64,000 bases of DNA, taken from the NCBI GenBank assembly GCA_963989385.1, contig OZ022508.1, positions 34,308,166-34,372,165 of the forward strand. The letters are read 5' to 3'. The stretch is from Ctena decussata. Taxonomy: Eukaryota; Mollusca; Bivalvia; Lucinida; Lucinidae. The notes under the pieces are model-generated. The model saw only the letters and a program-made list of their open reading frames with translations, had not been told where the DNA came from and searched no databases. Below, one piece after another: positions 1 to 12,340 of this stretch. Each line of letters opens with the position of its first letter. Within the stretch, counting starts at the first letter, position 1. The translations under genes were made by a program, and so were the position numbers.

Positions 1-150
1 AAGTGGCTACGCGAAGACTCAGATCAGCCTGGACGTCCGCCAAATCTGATCAGAATCTTCGCATTCCGCATAGACCTAGCTTAGACCCTTAACTACCCTT
101 TAAACGCACAGCAAAGACTCTAATCGGACTACTAAAAGACTTTAAAACAC
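1..150. mobile_element. Truncated copy of the GAGCCGCGACACGA MITE
   Basis: The sequence matches the interior and right part of the roughly 235-bp inverted-repeat MITE seen complete at 46320-46555 (ACTCAGATCAGCCTGG, then ACCCTTAACTACCCTTTAA). The left terminal repeat is outside the window, and the right terminal repeat is not recognisable after about 145. It is an old, eroded copy. Confidence 0.7.
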
Positions 151-261
151 TCATGTCAATCTATGAACTTGGGTGAAATTGAAATCAGATAGTCTATAGA
201 TGTTGTGGTAATGGCTTGGTATTACTTGAGGGACTTCGGAAGTTTCCTTTGACCTTATAAC

Positions 262-412
262 CAGGCCCAGAGTTTATAAAACTTGAGTACATTCTCAAAC
301 TCAAAATAAAGCACAATGATTGGCTGCTTCCGAGCTCATGCTCGGAAGCAGCCAATCAGTGTGCTTTATTTTGAGTTTGAGATTATTCTCAAGTTTTATA
401 ACCTCGAACCCA
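262..412. mobile_element. Palindromic MITE (TTATAAAACTTGAG ends)
   Basis: This is a near-perfect hairpin. The left arm runs from GGCCCAGAGTTTATAAAAC through CTCAAACTCAAAATAAAGCAC. The right arm is its reverse complement ending TTTTATAACCTCGAACCCA, with the turn near GAGCTCATGCTC at about 337. A second, shorter copy with the same outer arms is at 14225-14344. No open frame is present; this is a non-autonomous DNA element. Confidence 0.8.
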
Positions 413-761
413 GATGTCTAGTAAATGTAAGGCAGAAAAAAATCAGCAAGATATTTACATTAGAAAAAGACACTCTTCATTTGTAGTGAGGTTCATATTT
501 ATCGTTTAACAGCCATGCTCAGTTTCAATTTAAAACGAGATATTGTCATTACATATCATATTCACCATAAAGTTCAAGAAATAAGTAACGCAGTCATTTT
601 GATTGCCTTCGAGAAAGACATATTTATGTAATTTTCATGATTTTTTTTTCATTTATCCGTCACGACAGTTTGACGTCAGTATTCTTTCTCTCAATATCTG
701 GCTTCGATCGGTAGAAATAGTTCGCGGCAGTGCAACACGTATTGTATTTGCTTTCTAGACA

Positions 762-1013
762 GGGGGTGGTCGGTTGGTGCGATGGTGCTGCGTGTAACTT
801 CCAGTGCCGGGGCGTCGTACTGATTTTGGATAATAGTAGGACAAGAGTCTACTGTGTTTGAAGTAGGTGCGGGTTGGAGTTGTTTGGACATTTTTTCTCT
901 CGTCTGTCATGTCTCTTCTTTCTCCCACTCTGGGAGACTGCCCGATATAGACGGAAATATAGTCTCAAAGGGCCGTTAAACCCAAAACAAACAATCAATC
1001 AATTTTCTAGACA
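762..1013 (+). mobile_element. SINE, GGTGGTCGGTTGGTGCG family
   Basis: A 252-bp retroposed unit ends in a (CAAT/ATCA)n tail and is bounded by a 10-bp target duplication TTTCTAGACA at 752-761 and 1014-1023. A second copy at 15605-15843 shares the whole body, including GTGCGATGGTGCTG, CTTCCAGTGCCGGGG and TTGTTTGGACATTTTTTCTC. I see no clear tRNA A or B box, so the head is of unknown origin. The 3' end resembles that of the tRNA-headed SINE at 10355-10627 (ACGTTAAG...ATCAATCA), suggesting a shared LINE partner. Confidence 0.85.
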
Positions 1014-1023
1014 ACTACATGTA

Positions 1024-4000
1024 TTTAAGATTTGGGTGTACGGAGATTTTGTCTGCCACTTCTAATAACTCTTAAAGTCTCCATAGTCCTATCTGTAGTA
1101 AAAACGTCTAAACTCTAATCATTGTAAAAAGCGGTTCAACTTTCACGTTTGGTAATAAAATGTGGGTTGGTGTGCATATTTTGAGTCATTTAATTGGCAA
1201 AAAGTAGAGAAAACAAGCTTTTGAAAAATAACAAATTGCTCCACAAAATACAATTTCCTGTTCTGGTTTCCCGTCTAACAATGTGGTATAAACATAAGCG
1301 GCATAGTGATTGGAGCTCTACGCCTGTACATTGTATTCTTACCATTTTATTCAACTAAATGAAATCGAAAGTATGTCATTTTAGTTGCCAACTAAAATTA
1401 CCTAAATAAGTTTTCAAACCCTTTTTATGTGAAACTCAATGATGATTTATTTGTTTAAAGCTTCCTAATCACCGACATTTTCAATGACGAAACTATAGTG
1501 TAAAGCTTGCAGCGATACCTCATAATAAAATTTTTCATGCTGATAGAGCAACAGGGTCTTTAAGGAAACCAACTTTTATGACTTCCTGATTGTTTTCTTG
1601 GTTTCTAAAATGGGCTCTACTCTTAAAAGAAGACTTTACTCTTTCAATAGCACAGTTTCCTTTCAGAGCAGATCCCAGTTGTGGGAAGAGGCTAATAGCA
1701 AAATGGCAGAGCTACTTTCCAGGAAAGTGTACTCTTACACCTTAAATATAAATGATGTAACAGAAAACTTTTCTAGATTAATAAAAGTTTACCTAACTAT
1801 ACCGAATTAAGTGTGACAGACGCGCGTTTCTGTATTGAACTCACACACTTCCTCAAAGAAACTTAGCCCGTGTGAACGAAGCTTCAAGTTTCTTTCATAC
1901 GGGCAGAGTTTCTTTAAAGGTATACTCCCTCGTATTTCATTACGAAATAATCACAAAATTATGAAGCTGGTTAGTTGTATGCAACATAATTAAGATGTGT
2001 TAAAAAAATCTTCAGCTAAAACATCTTTGTTACGGAGGCAGAGACGATATATCAATGCGTACCGTTCTTGAATATTCACGAATATTTTGTCGTCATAAAT
2101 TGATTGACTCCCACAGGCGTTTCTGCAAGCATGTTTTGAATTTTATGATTGGTGGAGTAAATAACTTAACAATAGCATTCACGAGCATGAGTAAAGAAAG
2201 GGCTTAAAATTATTCATGATATAACTTTAACCTGATTAACTATGATTGCTGGGCGTATCAAGTCTTCAGTTTTGGCGGGAATGGTGACCCGCTATTGCCG
2301 CTCTTTTTGTGTATTTCCTTAAATTCTCCTATTTTCAGTGACCATCACAAATCATAAATTTGGCAGATAAATGTACTTTTAATAGCAATCATTATCATGC
2401 CCAGAATATAATGTTTTGTGAGAAATTTAAAATTTAATAGAAATATTGTGGGTGTAAATCTTTAAAAGAATGGCTTTAGTAAAATAAAATATTTTCGTGT
2501 TATTGAAAATACACGCCAAAGATTTTTTGTAAATTTATATGATAACGTTTCTTTGGCAAACAACATTAGTCCGTAAAAACAAAAACTTCGCCAAAGAAAA
2601 TGTAATAAAGAAAGTATCTAAAGAGATTAATGCTTCGGTTACACGGGCAAAGTTTTTTGACATGATGGCTTTGGTAAAATAAAATACTGTTGTGTGAATG
2701 TTAATATATGTTATATTTTGCTGCCAAACTTATATGGAAGTGTTCATTTGACAAACAAAATTTGTCCGTGGGAGCAGAATGTTTTCCATAAAATATATAA
2801 CAAAGGAACAATAGCTATTGAGAAGAACACAGAAAACCTTGCTCATAATCAAATCAGTTTCGTTTTGAACAAAGTGTATTTAACAAAGAATGTGTGGCAC
2901 AGTTGGCCGTTTACACGAGCAAAGTTTGTTTGTCCAGGTAACTTTGACGAGAATTCGTTGTTTGTGTGAACGTGCCAGCAAATGTTTCATTGCCAAAGTT
3001 TATTCGACAGAGATTCTATGCCACACTTTTCTTTAACAAATAATTTGCTCCATGTGAACGCAAAATGTTTGGCAAGCTTTCTTTGTTACAGTTTCTGTGT
3101 CAAAGAAACTTTGGTCGTGGGAACGAGGCTTTACTTGTAAGGTAATAATGATAGCCAAACATTTTACCTGTGCATCTGACCATATTAATAATGACATTAT
3201 CTCTATTTAGCAATGACCATCAAAGGATATCCAATTGGTGTCACACTACTAGCGTAGTTTTCTTGTGAGAATAGAGAAGAAATCAAAACATTTTCACGTG
3301 TTCTGTTATACTGTATGAATTCTCTAATCTTAACCTTCTACGAGAAAATAAGAACAGACTGTCGTACTGAACAGTTCCAGTTAGCATGGTTAGCGGAATA
3401 TAATATACTCCTCGTCAAAACTTTAGCATAATGTTCAAATAGATATAGCAAGATTATTGGGGATAATTAAAACTGAACTCTAAATTCCCGTGGAAAATGC
3501 TGTATTCTATCATCTACACCAATGATTAATCATCGTAAAATTAGCAACTTTGATTTGAATTTGAGTAACAACTACACAAAGCGGGCACAAACGTGTATGC
3601 CCCCAAAAAACACATTTTGGAAGAAGAAAAAAAGTATCGTTGTACTGCGCAGTGAGTGACTTTTCATTCATACCAATTTCACGTTTTGTGACGCTAAAAG
3701 TTTATGGCGAATACGAAATTACTGCTTTTATAATCATTAAAACAAAGCATTATTTCCTTTCGAAAATATGAATTTTTGGGCCATATATGTCGGTGCTCGC
3801 TTTGTGCAGTGCTTACACAAATAAATTTAAATGTGGTGTTTTTACAATGCTTTAGCATTGGTGTTAATGAAAATTCATACTGAAAGTGAGAACTAAAGTA
3901 GTACGATTTCTAATAATCCTGGTAAATTTACTTTGAAAATATGCTAAACTTTTGGCGAGGAGTATATTACCAATGTAAACTCTGAGGAAAAGTATATTGC

Positions 4001-4150
4001 TTTAGAAGACTTAGTTTTGAAAAAGTAATAGTCAAGACTAATATAGCTTCTGTCAACATGACCAGTATAGTGATAGCTAGTAATTTGATATACAAATAAT
4101 TTACAGGTAACGGAGGAATGTCACGGATGCTTACTCCCGCAAATCATAGT
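1024..4150. other. Gene-free interval with degenerate repeats
   Basis: No exon with plausible splice sites or domain was found. The open frame at 1598-1810 overlaps a degenerate copy of an interspersed repeat containing GAAAGTGTAC and CTTTCC words that also occurs near 25140, 57840 and 61100. The stretch 2466-2960 holds a diverged direct repeat, described separately. The rest shows no structure I can name. Confidence 0.5.
2466..2960. repeat. Diverged direct repeat with GGCAAAGTTT words
   Basis: Two similar stretches, about 2466-2590 and 2657-2800, share GAATGGCTTTRGTAAAATAA and TTGGCAAACAA-type blocks about 190 bp apart. The words GGCAAAGTTT and CGTGTGAACG recur on to about 3130. It looks like an old tandem or transposon remnant; no family was recognised. 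Confidence 0.4.
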
Positions 4151-4151
4151 T

Positions 4152-4259
4152 TACCCTAATGTGCTTAAAATTGGGACATCTAAAACCATTAAATTTCCAT
4201 TTGTCCCAAATGGAAAATCAATGTTTTTAGGTGTCCCAATATTTAAGCATATTATGGTA
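4152..4259. mobile_element. Short hairpin MITE
   Basis: This 108-bp near-perfect inverted repeat begins TACCCTAATGTGCTTAAA and ends TTTAAGCATATTATGGTA. The inner arms read GGGACATCTAAAAACC and GGTTTTTAGGTGTCCC-like sequence around a TTTCCATTTG turn. A single copy occurs in the window. Confidence 0.7.
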
Positions 4260-4561
4260 ATAGAATTCGTTCACGACTTTAATTTTTAACTTCCTGCTTG
4301 CTTCCCTGAACGGCAAACCCCTTCCAAAACTATGTTGACTGTAATTGGAAAGAATTTCGCCCTAGGGTGCCAACTCTTTCCAAAACGAAAAGACCCAACT
4401 GACAAACCTTGGAATAGTTGCATTCTCTGAAAGTGTACCTATTCAATTTTGATGACATTTTGCACTGGTTTAGGTCATAACTATTTCACGATAGTTTTAT
4501 TTTCGTGAAATTTTGCAAAATTTTCCGAAAAAAAAACTTCCAGAAAATTTAAAGAAGTTAC

Positions 4562-5102
4562 CGTCAGCATTATTGATGTAATAAACCGCTTCCATCTTAA
4601 AGTAGCATCCATATATATGAGCCGCGACACGAGAACACCAACAAAATGGTTTTGCGCCCAACGCAGGCTCTGATCAGCCTGGGCATCTGCTTAGTCTGAT
4701 CAGACTCTTCCCTAAACGCTTAAAGGGTGGCTAAGGGTCTAAGCTACCTCCATGCGGACAGCGAAGACTCTGATCAGACTGGGTGGATGTCCAGGCTGAA
4801 CTGAGTCTACGCTCGGCGCATAACCACTTTGTTCGGTTTCTCGTGTCGCGGCTAATCACAGTGCTTCCGTCACATGTCTGATGCCAAGTTTTTACACTGA
4901 GTAACCTCAGCGCACGCCGCGGAACACTCAATTTTGCTTCGACTATGGCCTAGGTGATTTACACTTTCTGACGTGCATGCATAGCCGTCAAGACTGCATA
5001 ACGCGTGAAGCTCTTTCCTTTAGTTTTGACAAAACTGTTCCCGCAATAAAGTACACTACTAAGATGAAAAAATATCCATAATGTCTTAGGTACAAACAAC
5101 AT
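4562..5102 (-). pseudogene. Broken paralogue of the PAN-lectin first exon
   Basis: Read on the minus strand, this matches the live exon at 44978-45305: start codon at 5102-5100, hydrophobic leader, then GNSFVKT and FTRYA blocks, the TGCACGTCAGAAAGTGTA segment and the IECFEAC-equivalent region. The exon ends in a donor (GACG|GTAACT) at the same phase 1. It is broken twice. A 1-base deletion near 4997-5001 throws the frame into a stop within about 15 codons, and a 235-bp MITE (4619-4853) interrupts the distal part. No C-type lectin exons follow downstream within 1-4561, so the rest is lost or lies outside. The flanking minisatellite (5110-5248) and the DNA at 13440-13940 also match the region upstream of the live gene, so a segment of at least 2 kb was duplicated. 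I infer it is non-functional. Confidence 0.8.
4619..4853. mobile_element. GAGCCGCGACACGA MITE inserted in pseudo-exon
   Basis: This is a full-length copy of the family described at 46320-46555, with both terminal repeats (GAGCCGCGACACGAG and CTCGTGTCGCGGCT). Compared with the intact paralogous exon, about 10 bp of host sequence at the junction is altered, and no clean target duplication remains. Confidence 0.9.
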
Positions 5103-5109
5103 CTCGTGA

Positions 5110-5248
5110 AGTGTGTTATTTTAGTCTGAGAAAATACAATTGCTCGTGTTGCGCGCTGTTATTATCCTGACAGAGAAGTTAGTATTTTAAGTTCCACGTT
5201 GTTATTTTTCTGAGAGAAAGTATAGTTTACTCACGTTGCACGTTGTTA
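5110..5248. repeat. 44-bp minisatellite upstream of the PAN pseudo-exon
   Basis: There are about three diverged units built on GTTGCACGTTGTTATTATCC followed by TGAGAGAGAATTTAGTTTACTCAT. The same unit appears at 12837-12985, which is the other half of this array separated by the foldback element, and upstream of the live gene at 45340-45870. Confidence 0.8.
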
Positions 5249-6259
5249 TACTGAAAGGATTTAAAAACTTCCACCCATTAATTTTGAATATCTCAAAAAT
5301 GAATGAAGCTACGTCCACCAAAATTTTACAACATATATATTCTCTTATACCTGATTATATCAATATACAAATCTGAAATCGTTCAACCGAATCGGTCAGG
5401 AAAAAGGACGTGCTCCTCGTGTTCTTAGTACCGATTACATGAGGATGACTAGCTTCATGTATGCAGTTTTCTGATGAAACATTTCTCTTACAATATCAAA
5501 CTGAATTTTAAAAGTTTGAACTCGGTCTGTGGCTTTATTTAGCCTACCGCGTCTAAATATCGCAAACAGGCGCAGAGTTTTGGGCCAGATTAATGCTGAA
5601 ATTTCAAAAAGTGTCGTCGCGTGACAATTTTATGTGTAAATTACGACAATTCAAAATCTCAGACGACGTGCACTGTTAAAAGGAAGCTCAAAAGACCGTC
5701 AGAAAAGCACCTAACCGAGATTAAAAACCAGAGGTCATGACGTTAACTAACGTCGACGCCGTCTCCGTAATAGGCTTTGCGCGACAGCATCATCCGCAAT
5801 GATACTTGCAAATCAACGTGGATGACGTCACAATATTAAGACAGTAAGAAATGGTCGAAAACAGTGTTGCATAAGATAACGCCGGCATCGCCTTATGCAT
5901 TTCAGTGACGTAACTCTCCTTTACTGACGCCATTTAGCAGCCAGTCTCCCATAGAACCATGCAATGGCCCATATTAGGGGTCCCCAAGCAAGGTTGTCCG
6001 ATTTCGATGAAACTTTGCATACATATTGGGTATGTCAGCCCTTTGCAAGAAACGAAGTATTTCGGAATTCGTATGGCCACTTCCGGTTTTACAGCGCCAT
6101 CTGTTGTCAAAACCTCATTTTAAAGTTTCTGGGGAGAAAATTGCTGAAAATGATCATTTTTGAGGTAATGTAATATATTAAAGACATGGGATTCTAAAAT
6201 AAAATATAATGTATTAAAACCATATATGCTAGAACATACTAAAACATGCATGAAAGAAA

Positions 6260-7990
6260 ACATTTGGTATTGTGGTACCAATGTCTAAGGGGACAACTCT
6301 AGGGGTCAAGACAAAGTTTGAAAACCTAAAAAAATGACCATTTTTAGCAAGCAACCATAAGAGTTCCAGCGCCTGATATGAGACAAACTATATTGTTTCA
6401 TCATATATAACATCTAATGTCTACTTATCAACAAGAAAACTCGAGGGCTCTCTTTCGCCCTTTGCTCCACAAGGGAGAAAACTCTTGTAGTGACGACAAA
6501 AAATGAAAATCTGAAAAACTGACCAATATAGCATATATCCGTAGGAGTTCCAGCGCCTGATATGAGACAAACTATATTGTTTCATGATATATAAGATCTA
6601 ATAATTACTCATCAACAAGAAAACTTATGGGCACTCTTTTGCCCTTGGCTCCACAAGGGAAATAACTCTTGTAGTGACAACAAAATTTAAAAAATCTGAA
6701 AAACTGACCATCTTCAGCATATATCCATACGAGGTACAGTGCCTCATATAAGACAAATAATATTGTTTCATCATATTTAACATCTAAAGTCTCTACATCG
6801 ATAAGAAAACTTGTGGGCACTCTTTTGCCCTAGGCTTCACAAGGGAGATAACTCTTGTAGTGACGACAAAAGTTGAAAATCTGAAAAACTGACCAATTTT
6901 AGCATATACCGTAGAAGTTCCAGCGCCTGATATGAGACAAACTATATTGTTTCATACTGTATAGCAGCTAATGTTTACTCATCAACAAGAAAACTTATGG
7001 GCACTCTTTCGTCCTTGGCTCTACAAGGGAGATAACTCTTGTAATAATAACCGAATTTAAAAAATCTGAAAAATTGACCAATTTTAGCATTATATCCATA
7101 CAAGTTACAGCGCCTCATATCATGCAAATAATATTGATTCATCATATATAACATCTAAAGTCTCCACATCAATAAGAAAACTCGTGGGCACTCATTTGCC
7201 CCTAGCTTCATAAGGGAGATAACTCTTGTAGTGACGACAAAAGGTGAAAACCTGAAAAAACTGACCAATTTTAGCATATATCCGCAGGAGTTCCAGCACC
7301 TGATATGAGACAAACTACATTGTTTCATAATATATAACATCTGATTTTACACATCGATAAGAAAACTTATGGGCACTCTTTCGCCCTTAGCTCCACACGG
7401 GAGATAACTCTTGTAGTGACGACAAAATTTAAAAAAATCTGAAAAATTGACCAAATAAAGCATATACCAATACGAGTTGCAGCGCCTCATATACGACAAA
7501 TAATATTGTTACATTATATTTACATCTAGTATCTCCACATCATTAAGAAAACTCGAGGGCACTCTTTTGCCCTTAGCCTCAACAGGGAGATAACTCTTGG
7601 AGTGACGACAATGTTTGAAAAACTGAAAAAAATGACAAATCTAGCATAAAACCAGAGGAGTTCCAGGGCCTGATATGAGACGAAATATACTGTTTCACAC
7701 TTTATACTATACGATGTCTACACATCAAACAGACATTTTGTGGGCACTCTTCGCCCTTGACTCCACAAGAGAGAAACAAAGTTTGAAAATCTGAAAAACT
7801 GACCAATTTCAACATATATCCATAGGAGTTCCAGCGCCTGATATGAGGCAAACTTTATTGTTTCCTCATAATAATTTCTGATGCCTCCACATCAACAAGA
7901 AAATAGGTGGGAACTCGTTTGCTTTTAGTTTCACAAGGGTGACAAATCTTGTAGTTACGACAAAGTTTGGAAATCTGATATATTGACCAG
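6260..7990 (-). repeat. Approximately 185-bp tandem array, left arm of the foldback
   Basis: About nine units contain CATCAACAAGAAAACT, GGGCACTCTTTCGCCCTTGG, AGATAACTCTTGTAGTGACG and GTTCCAGCGCCTGATATGAG. CATCAACAAGAAAAC-type words recur at about 6427, 6608, 6797, 6980, 7168, 7352, 7539, 7722 and 7890. Neighbouring units alternate slightly, hinting at a dimeric higher-order unit. Short open frames here are by-products. Confidence 0.85.
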
Positions 7991-8849
7991 CTTTAGCATA
8001 TTTACTAAACAAAAATAAAAATTTGACGGTTTTTTATTTATTTATTCCGTCCAACCTAGCAAGTATTATATGTATCCGCAGGAGTTCCAGCAAGTATTAT
8101 ATGTATACAGTGTATATGGATGTTTTTGCACTAGACAGACGTCTGCTTACTTAAATCATGAAAAATGATTGGCTATTTTTGCCCTTTCCAGAGTTATCTA
8201 ACTTATTCCTATTTTAACAATTTAGACCAGAACATTAATTTGCGCATGTGCAGAAGAAAGTTTTCTTGTAAACAATAAACAGTAAATCCAGTACGCACAT
8301 AAAACACTTTAAACGCTTATGTTAGTTGTTGTCACAACCTGAAAATAACGGTTAAAGATTCAAAACTTTCGGATTATCTCCCTTTGAATTAAAAATGTAG
8401 CGATTTTTGAGATGCTGTATTTTCTATACCAGTGCGTCTTTTTTATTATTTTCTTTGCAGTTTGTTTGAATGTCTTGCAAACTCAATGTCTCTATTACTA
8501 AATTCATTTGAAAGCCATCTGTTAAACTATCACAAAGACTTTAATGTGAAACGGGAATGGCACCGAAACTGAGTATCGATGAAGCATTGGCATAATTTTA
8601 GCTAATATGTCTATGCAGATTTGGTTTGAAAATGGAAAGGCATTGCCAACAGAATTTTTATCATTTAAGAAGACTATTTGGTAATTGTTTGGTTTTGAGC
8701 ATAGAAAACAGAAAAAAAACTTAGTGACGTTTGCAATAGTCTCAATATTGCTGTATCTAAAGAATCTTAAATTTTATGTGACTACGATATCACAAAATGA
8801 TTACTTTTTCTTGGATTAACAAAAAAGTTCATGTCTCCACTATCAATTT

Positions 8850-9650
8850 TTGGATATCACAAAAAATATTGGGTATCGATAACTATAAATTAATGAATAT
8901 CAACAAATCGATTTATGGATATTCAAAAATCGAATTATAAACATCCAAAAAAAAGAACCATGGTAATCCGAAAATATAAAAAAAAAAAATTAAAAATATA
9001 TATGCTTTTGAATATCCATTATTCGATTTTTGGATATCAATAAGTCAATTTTTGGATGTCCATAAACCGATTTTTGGATATCCATAATTAAGCCTGATTT
9101 TTTTTATATCCATATTATGATATAAGGATACCGAAAATTAGCATTGTGGACAGCTGTAAATCGAATAATGGCTATCCAAAATAATAAATGTGTTGGATAT
9201 TCATTATTCGTCTGATGGATATCTAAAATTCGGCTCTTTGGACATCCATAATTCGATTTTTAGATTTTCATAAGTAGATGTTTGGATATCCTAAAACACA
9301 TTATTTTGTGATATCCAAAAATAAATCATGGATATCTATTAATCGAATTCTGGATAGTCATAAACGGAAGTATGGATATCCATAAATCTAATTGATTTTA
9401 GGATATCCATAAATCTCCAGTATGTTTGGTTATCCATAAACTGAATTATGTATATCCATAATTCAATCGATAGATATCGACAATTGACTTATGGATATCC
9501 TAAAATACAGATTTTTAAATATCCAAAAATCAAATTATGGATATCTAAAAATCGAATTTTGGGTATCCAACATTATGTGGTACTTTTTGGTATCTACAAC
9601 TCGAATTATGGATATCTAAAATTGATAAATGGATATCCATAAATAGGGAA
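8850..9650. repeat. GGATATCC minisatellite at the foldback centre
   Basis: This is a degenerate array of about 20-22 bp with core TTATGGATATCCATAAATCG. The core is itself palindromic, so both strands look alike. It spans about 800 bp in the middle of the 5249-12836 element. The 9448-9642 open frame is a by-product. Confidence 0.85.
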
Positions 9651-9662
9651 TAAATAGTAAAA

Positions 9663-10110
9663 TAGTTTGGGTCTACCCTGTTTCTCTGAAGTTAGATCCT
9701 GCACCAGCTGGTACGCTTTCTTGCTGTTATTTTATTTATTTTTTAGACAAGTTTCGATCTCCTCGCACTAAATACCTGTCTAGTCCTCCTTAACTTTCTT
9801 CACTGCCTTCTGAATCCTTTTGTTAGCCTCCCTGTATTCTTTTGCTCCTCCTGCTTCATAATGCCTCTTCTTCAAATCTCTTATCACAGAGGTCGAGAAT
9901 ATCTCTGGTGACCCAGGGCTTTTTCCTGAAATGTTTCTTCCCAGGTATCTCACTGGCTGCATCAGTCACTGCTGTATTGTAGGTGGTAATCATGGTATCT
10001 ATGTCCATGTCATCACCCCTCAGATCAATGAGTGGTGCGAATTTCCAACCTATTGTTGCTTGAAAAGTGCATGCCACATCTGAGTCCCTTAACTTCTTAA
10101 CATCAAACTA
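9663..10110 (-). pseudogene. RTE-type LINE fragment (upstream of reverse transcriptase)
   Basis: The minus-strand translation, spread over two overlapping frames, contains FRKKPWVTRDILDLCDKR, AKEYREANKRIQKAVKK and, further on, QLVQDLTSEKQGR. It is the region between endonuclease and reverse transcriptase of the same LINE family as 53474-54820, where FRKKPWITKDVLDLCDEK-like sequence is seen. A 1-base frameshift after CDKR and in-frame stops show it is dead. It lies in the spacer of the foldback element. Confidence 0.8.
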
Positions 10111-10354
10111 CATTTATAAATTCATTAATACTAAGTACAGTTGTTTATTCCTTGATATAGTTTTCTTAGATGTTAAATAGTACTTTTTGTTCGTTTTTTC
10201 AATTTTGATGACATTACCAGATTAATTGCGCTTGTTCAATCATCATCCAAATTGAATATTGAGTCTAATAAATGTGTGTGCTCATATACTTTAAGGTCTC
10301 ATTGAATTAAACCAGTTTTTATCCTTGGGTTGGGTGAACAGAACATAGTAAACT

Positions 10355-10627
10355 GCCGGGCCGCGTAGCGCAATCGGTAGGGCACCTGGCTCATAAGTCA
10401 GAGGTCCTGGGTTCGAAACCCGGTCTGGCCACATACTTTCGTTTCTCCTTCCGCTGATTCAAGAAGGGCAGTTGTCAGTTACTGGCGAAAGTATATGCAC
10501 TTAGTACTGGTTAACCACTTAGGAGGTCTAAGCCTGCCCAGGAATAGTGTGGTTAGGTTAACTGGCCGTCCCGACATGACCTTAGTTGTTTACCGAGGAC
10601 GTTAAGCATCAAATCAAACAACCAACA
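10355..10627 (+). mobile_element. tRNA-headed SINE, full length
   Basis: The head resembles a tRNA, with A box TAGCGCAATCGGTAGGGC, B box GGGTTCGAAACCC, acceptor ends GGCC/GGCC and an anticodon loop CTCATAA. A body follows (TTTCGTTTCTCCTTCCGCTG...AGGTTAACTGGCCGTCCCG) and an ATCAAATCAAACAACC tail. A 13-bp target duplication AACATAGTAAACT flanks it at 10342-10354 and 10628-10640. Other copies are at 14467-14731, 45422-45675 and 57279-57434. The RNA polymerase III promoter boxes look intact here. Confidence 0.93.
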
Positions 10628-10839
10628 AACATAGTAAACTACAAAAATTATTAGTTTTACATCAGTTTCCAAAATTTGTGCATAGTGTAACATTATTTCC
10701 CTTTACAGGCTAGAAACTATGCACTACCAAAAGATTTATGTAAACATTTACAGAGTTCAAGTAATGCTTATGATAAAATCGCCAATTATGTCTGATGTAT
10801 TTGGTTGCGTTTAGTAGAATTAGATACCAAATTGTACCA

Positions 10840-12340
10840 AATTTGAGGATTTTGTTATTTTGCTGTCAATGTACTAGTTATCTCCTTTGTAAGCCAAGAG
10901 CAAGAAAAGTGTCCACCGATTTTCTTGTTGATGTTTAAACAGTAAATATTATATATTGTTTGTTTCATATCAGGCGCCGGAACTCTTATGGTTATATTCT
11001 AACATTGATCAATTTTTCAGATTTTCAAACATTGTCGTCACTAATAGCTATCTCCCTTGAGCCCACAAGTAAGCTTGTTGATATATAGATATAAGATATT
11101 ATATATATTATGAAACAACAAAGTTTGTCTCACCTCAAGCGCTGGAACTACTATAGATGTATGCATAAATGGGTCAGTTTTTCAGATTTTCAAACCTCAA
11201 GTCATCACCTCAAGAGTTATCTCCCTTGTGGAGCCAAAGGCGTAAGAGTGCCCATGAGTTTTCTTGTTGGTGTGCAGACACTAAATAATATACTATGAAA
11301 CAACATAATTTGTCTCATGTCAGTGTTGGAACTCCTGTGGATATATGCTAAAGTTGGTCTATTTTTTTCAGATTTTCAAACTTTGTCTTCACTGCAAAAG
11401 TTGCCTCCCTTTTGGAGCCATAGGCGAAAGAGTTCCCACAAGTTTTCTCGTTTATGTACAAACATTAGGTACAACATATTATGAAAAAAACATAGTTTGT
11501 CTCATTTCAGGTACCGGAACTCCTATGGATGTGTGTTAAAGTTGATCGATTTTTTTTTCAGATTTTTCAAACTTTGTCGTCACCACAAGAGTTTTCTCCC
11601 TTGAGGAGCCAAGGGCGAAAGAGCGCCCATGAGTTTTCTTGTTGATGTACAGACATTAGATATAACATAGTATGAAGTAACATAGTTAGTCTCATTTCAG
11701 GAGCCGGAACGCTTATAGATGTGTGCCAAATTTGGTCAATTTTTCAGATTTTCAAACTTCGTCTTCACTGCTAGAGTTGTCTCCCTTGTGGATCCAATGG
11801 CGAAAGAGTGCTCGCGACTTTTCTTATTGATGTAAAAGCATTAGAGATACAATATTAAAAAACAATATAGTTTGTCTCATTGCAGGTGCCGGAACTCAAA
11901 ATATATATGTGCTGAATTTGGTCAATTTTTCAGATTTTCAAACTTTTGTCTTCACTACTAGGCTTATCTCCCTTTTAGAGCCAAGGGCATAGGAGTGTCC
12001 ACATGCTTGTTTGTTGTTATAGAGACATTAGATATTATACATTATGAAACAGCATAGTTTGTCTCATATGAAGCGCTGTAACTCATATGGATATATGCTA
12101 AAATCGGTCTTTTTTTCAGATTTTTTAATCTTTCTCGACCCCACAAGAGTTAACTCCCTTGTGGAACAAAGGGCAAAAGAGAGCCCATGAGTTTTTTTGT
12201 TGATGTATAGACATTAGATATCATGTATCATGAAACGACATAGTTTGTCTCATATCAGGCGCTGGAACTCTTATGGATACATGCTAATGTTGGACATTTT
12301 TTCGGATTTTCAAACTTTGATGTTACTACAAGAGTTGTCG
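10840..12340 (+). repeat. Approximately 185-bp tandem array, right arm of the foldback
   Basis: This is the same satellite as 6260-7990 but on the opposite strand: TTTTCAGATTTTCAAACTTTGTCGTCAC, TTATCTCCCTTGTGGAGCC, GAGTTTTCTTGTTGATG and TTTGTCTCATATCAGGCGC blocks recur in about eight units. Anchors lie at about 10919, 11067, 11252, 11441, 11632, 11820, 12005 and 12190. Confidence 0.85.

Noticed and set aside
1598..1810. 70-codon open frame as a small gene
   Set aside because: Overlaps a degenerate interspersed repeat, has no signal, domain or splice support.
10355..10440. tRNA gene (anticodon loop CTCATAA)
   Set aside because: It is the head of a SINE with body, tail and 13-bp target duplication; other copies have altered anticodons.
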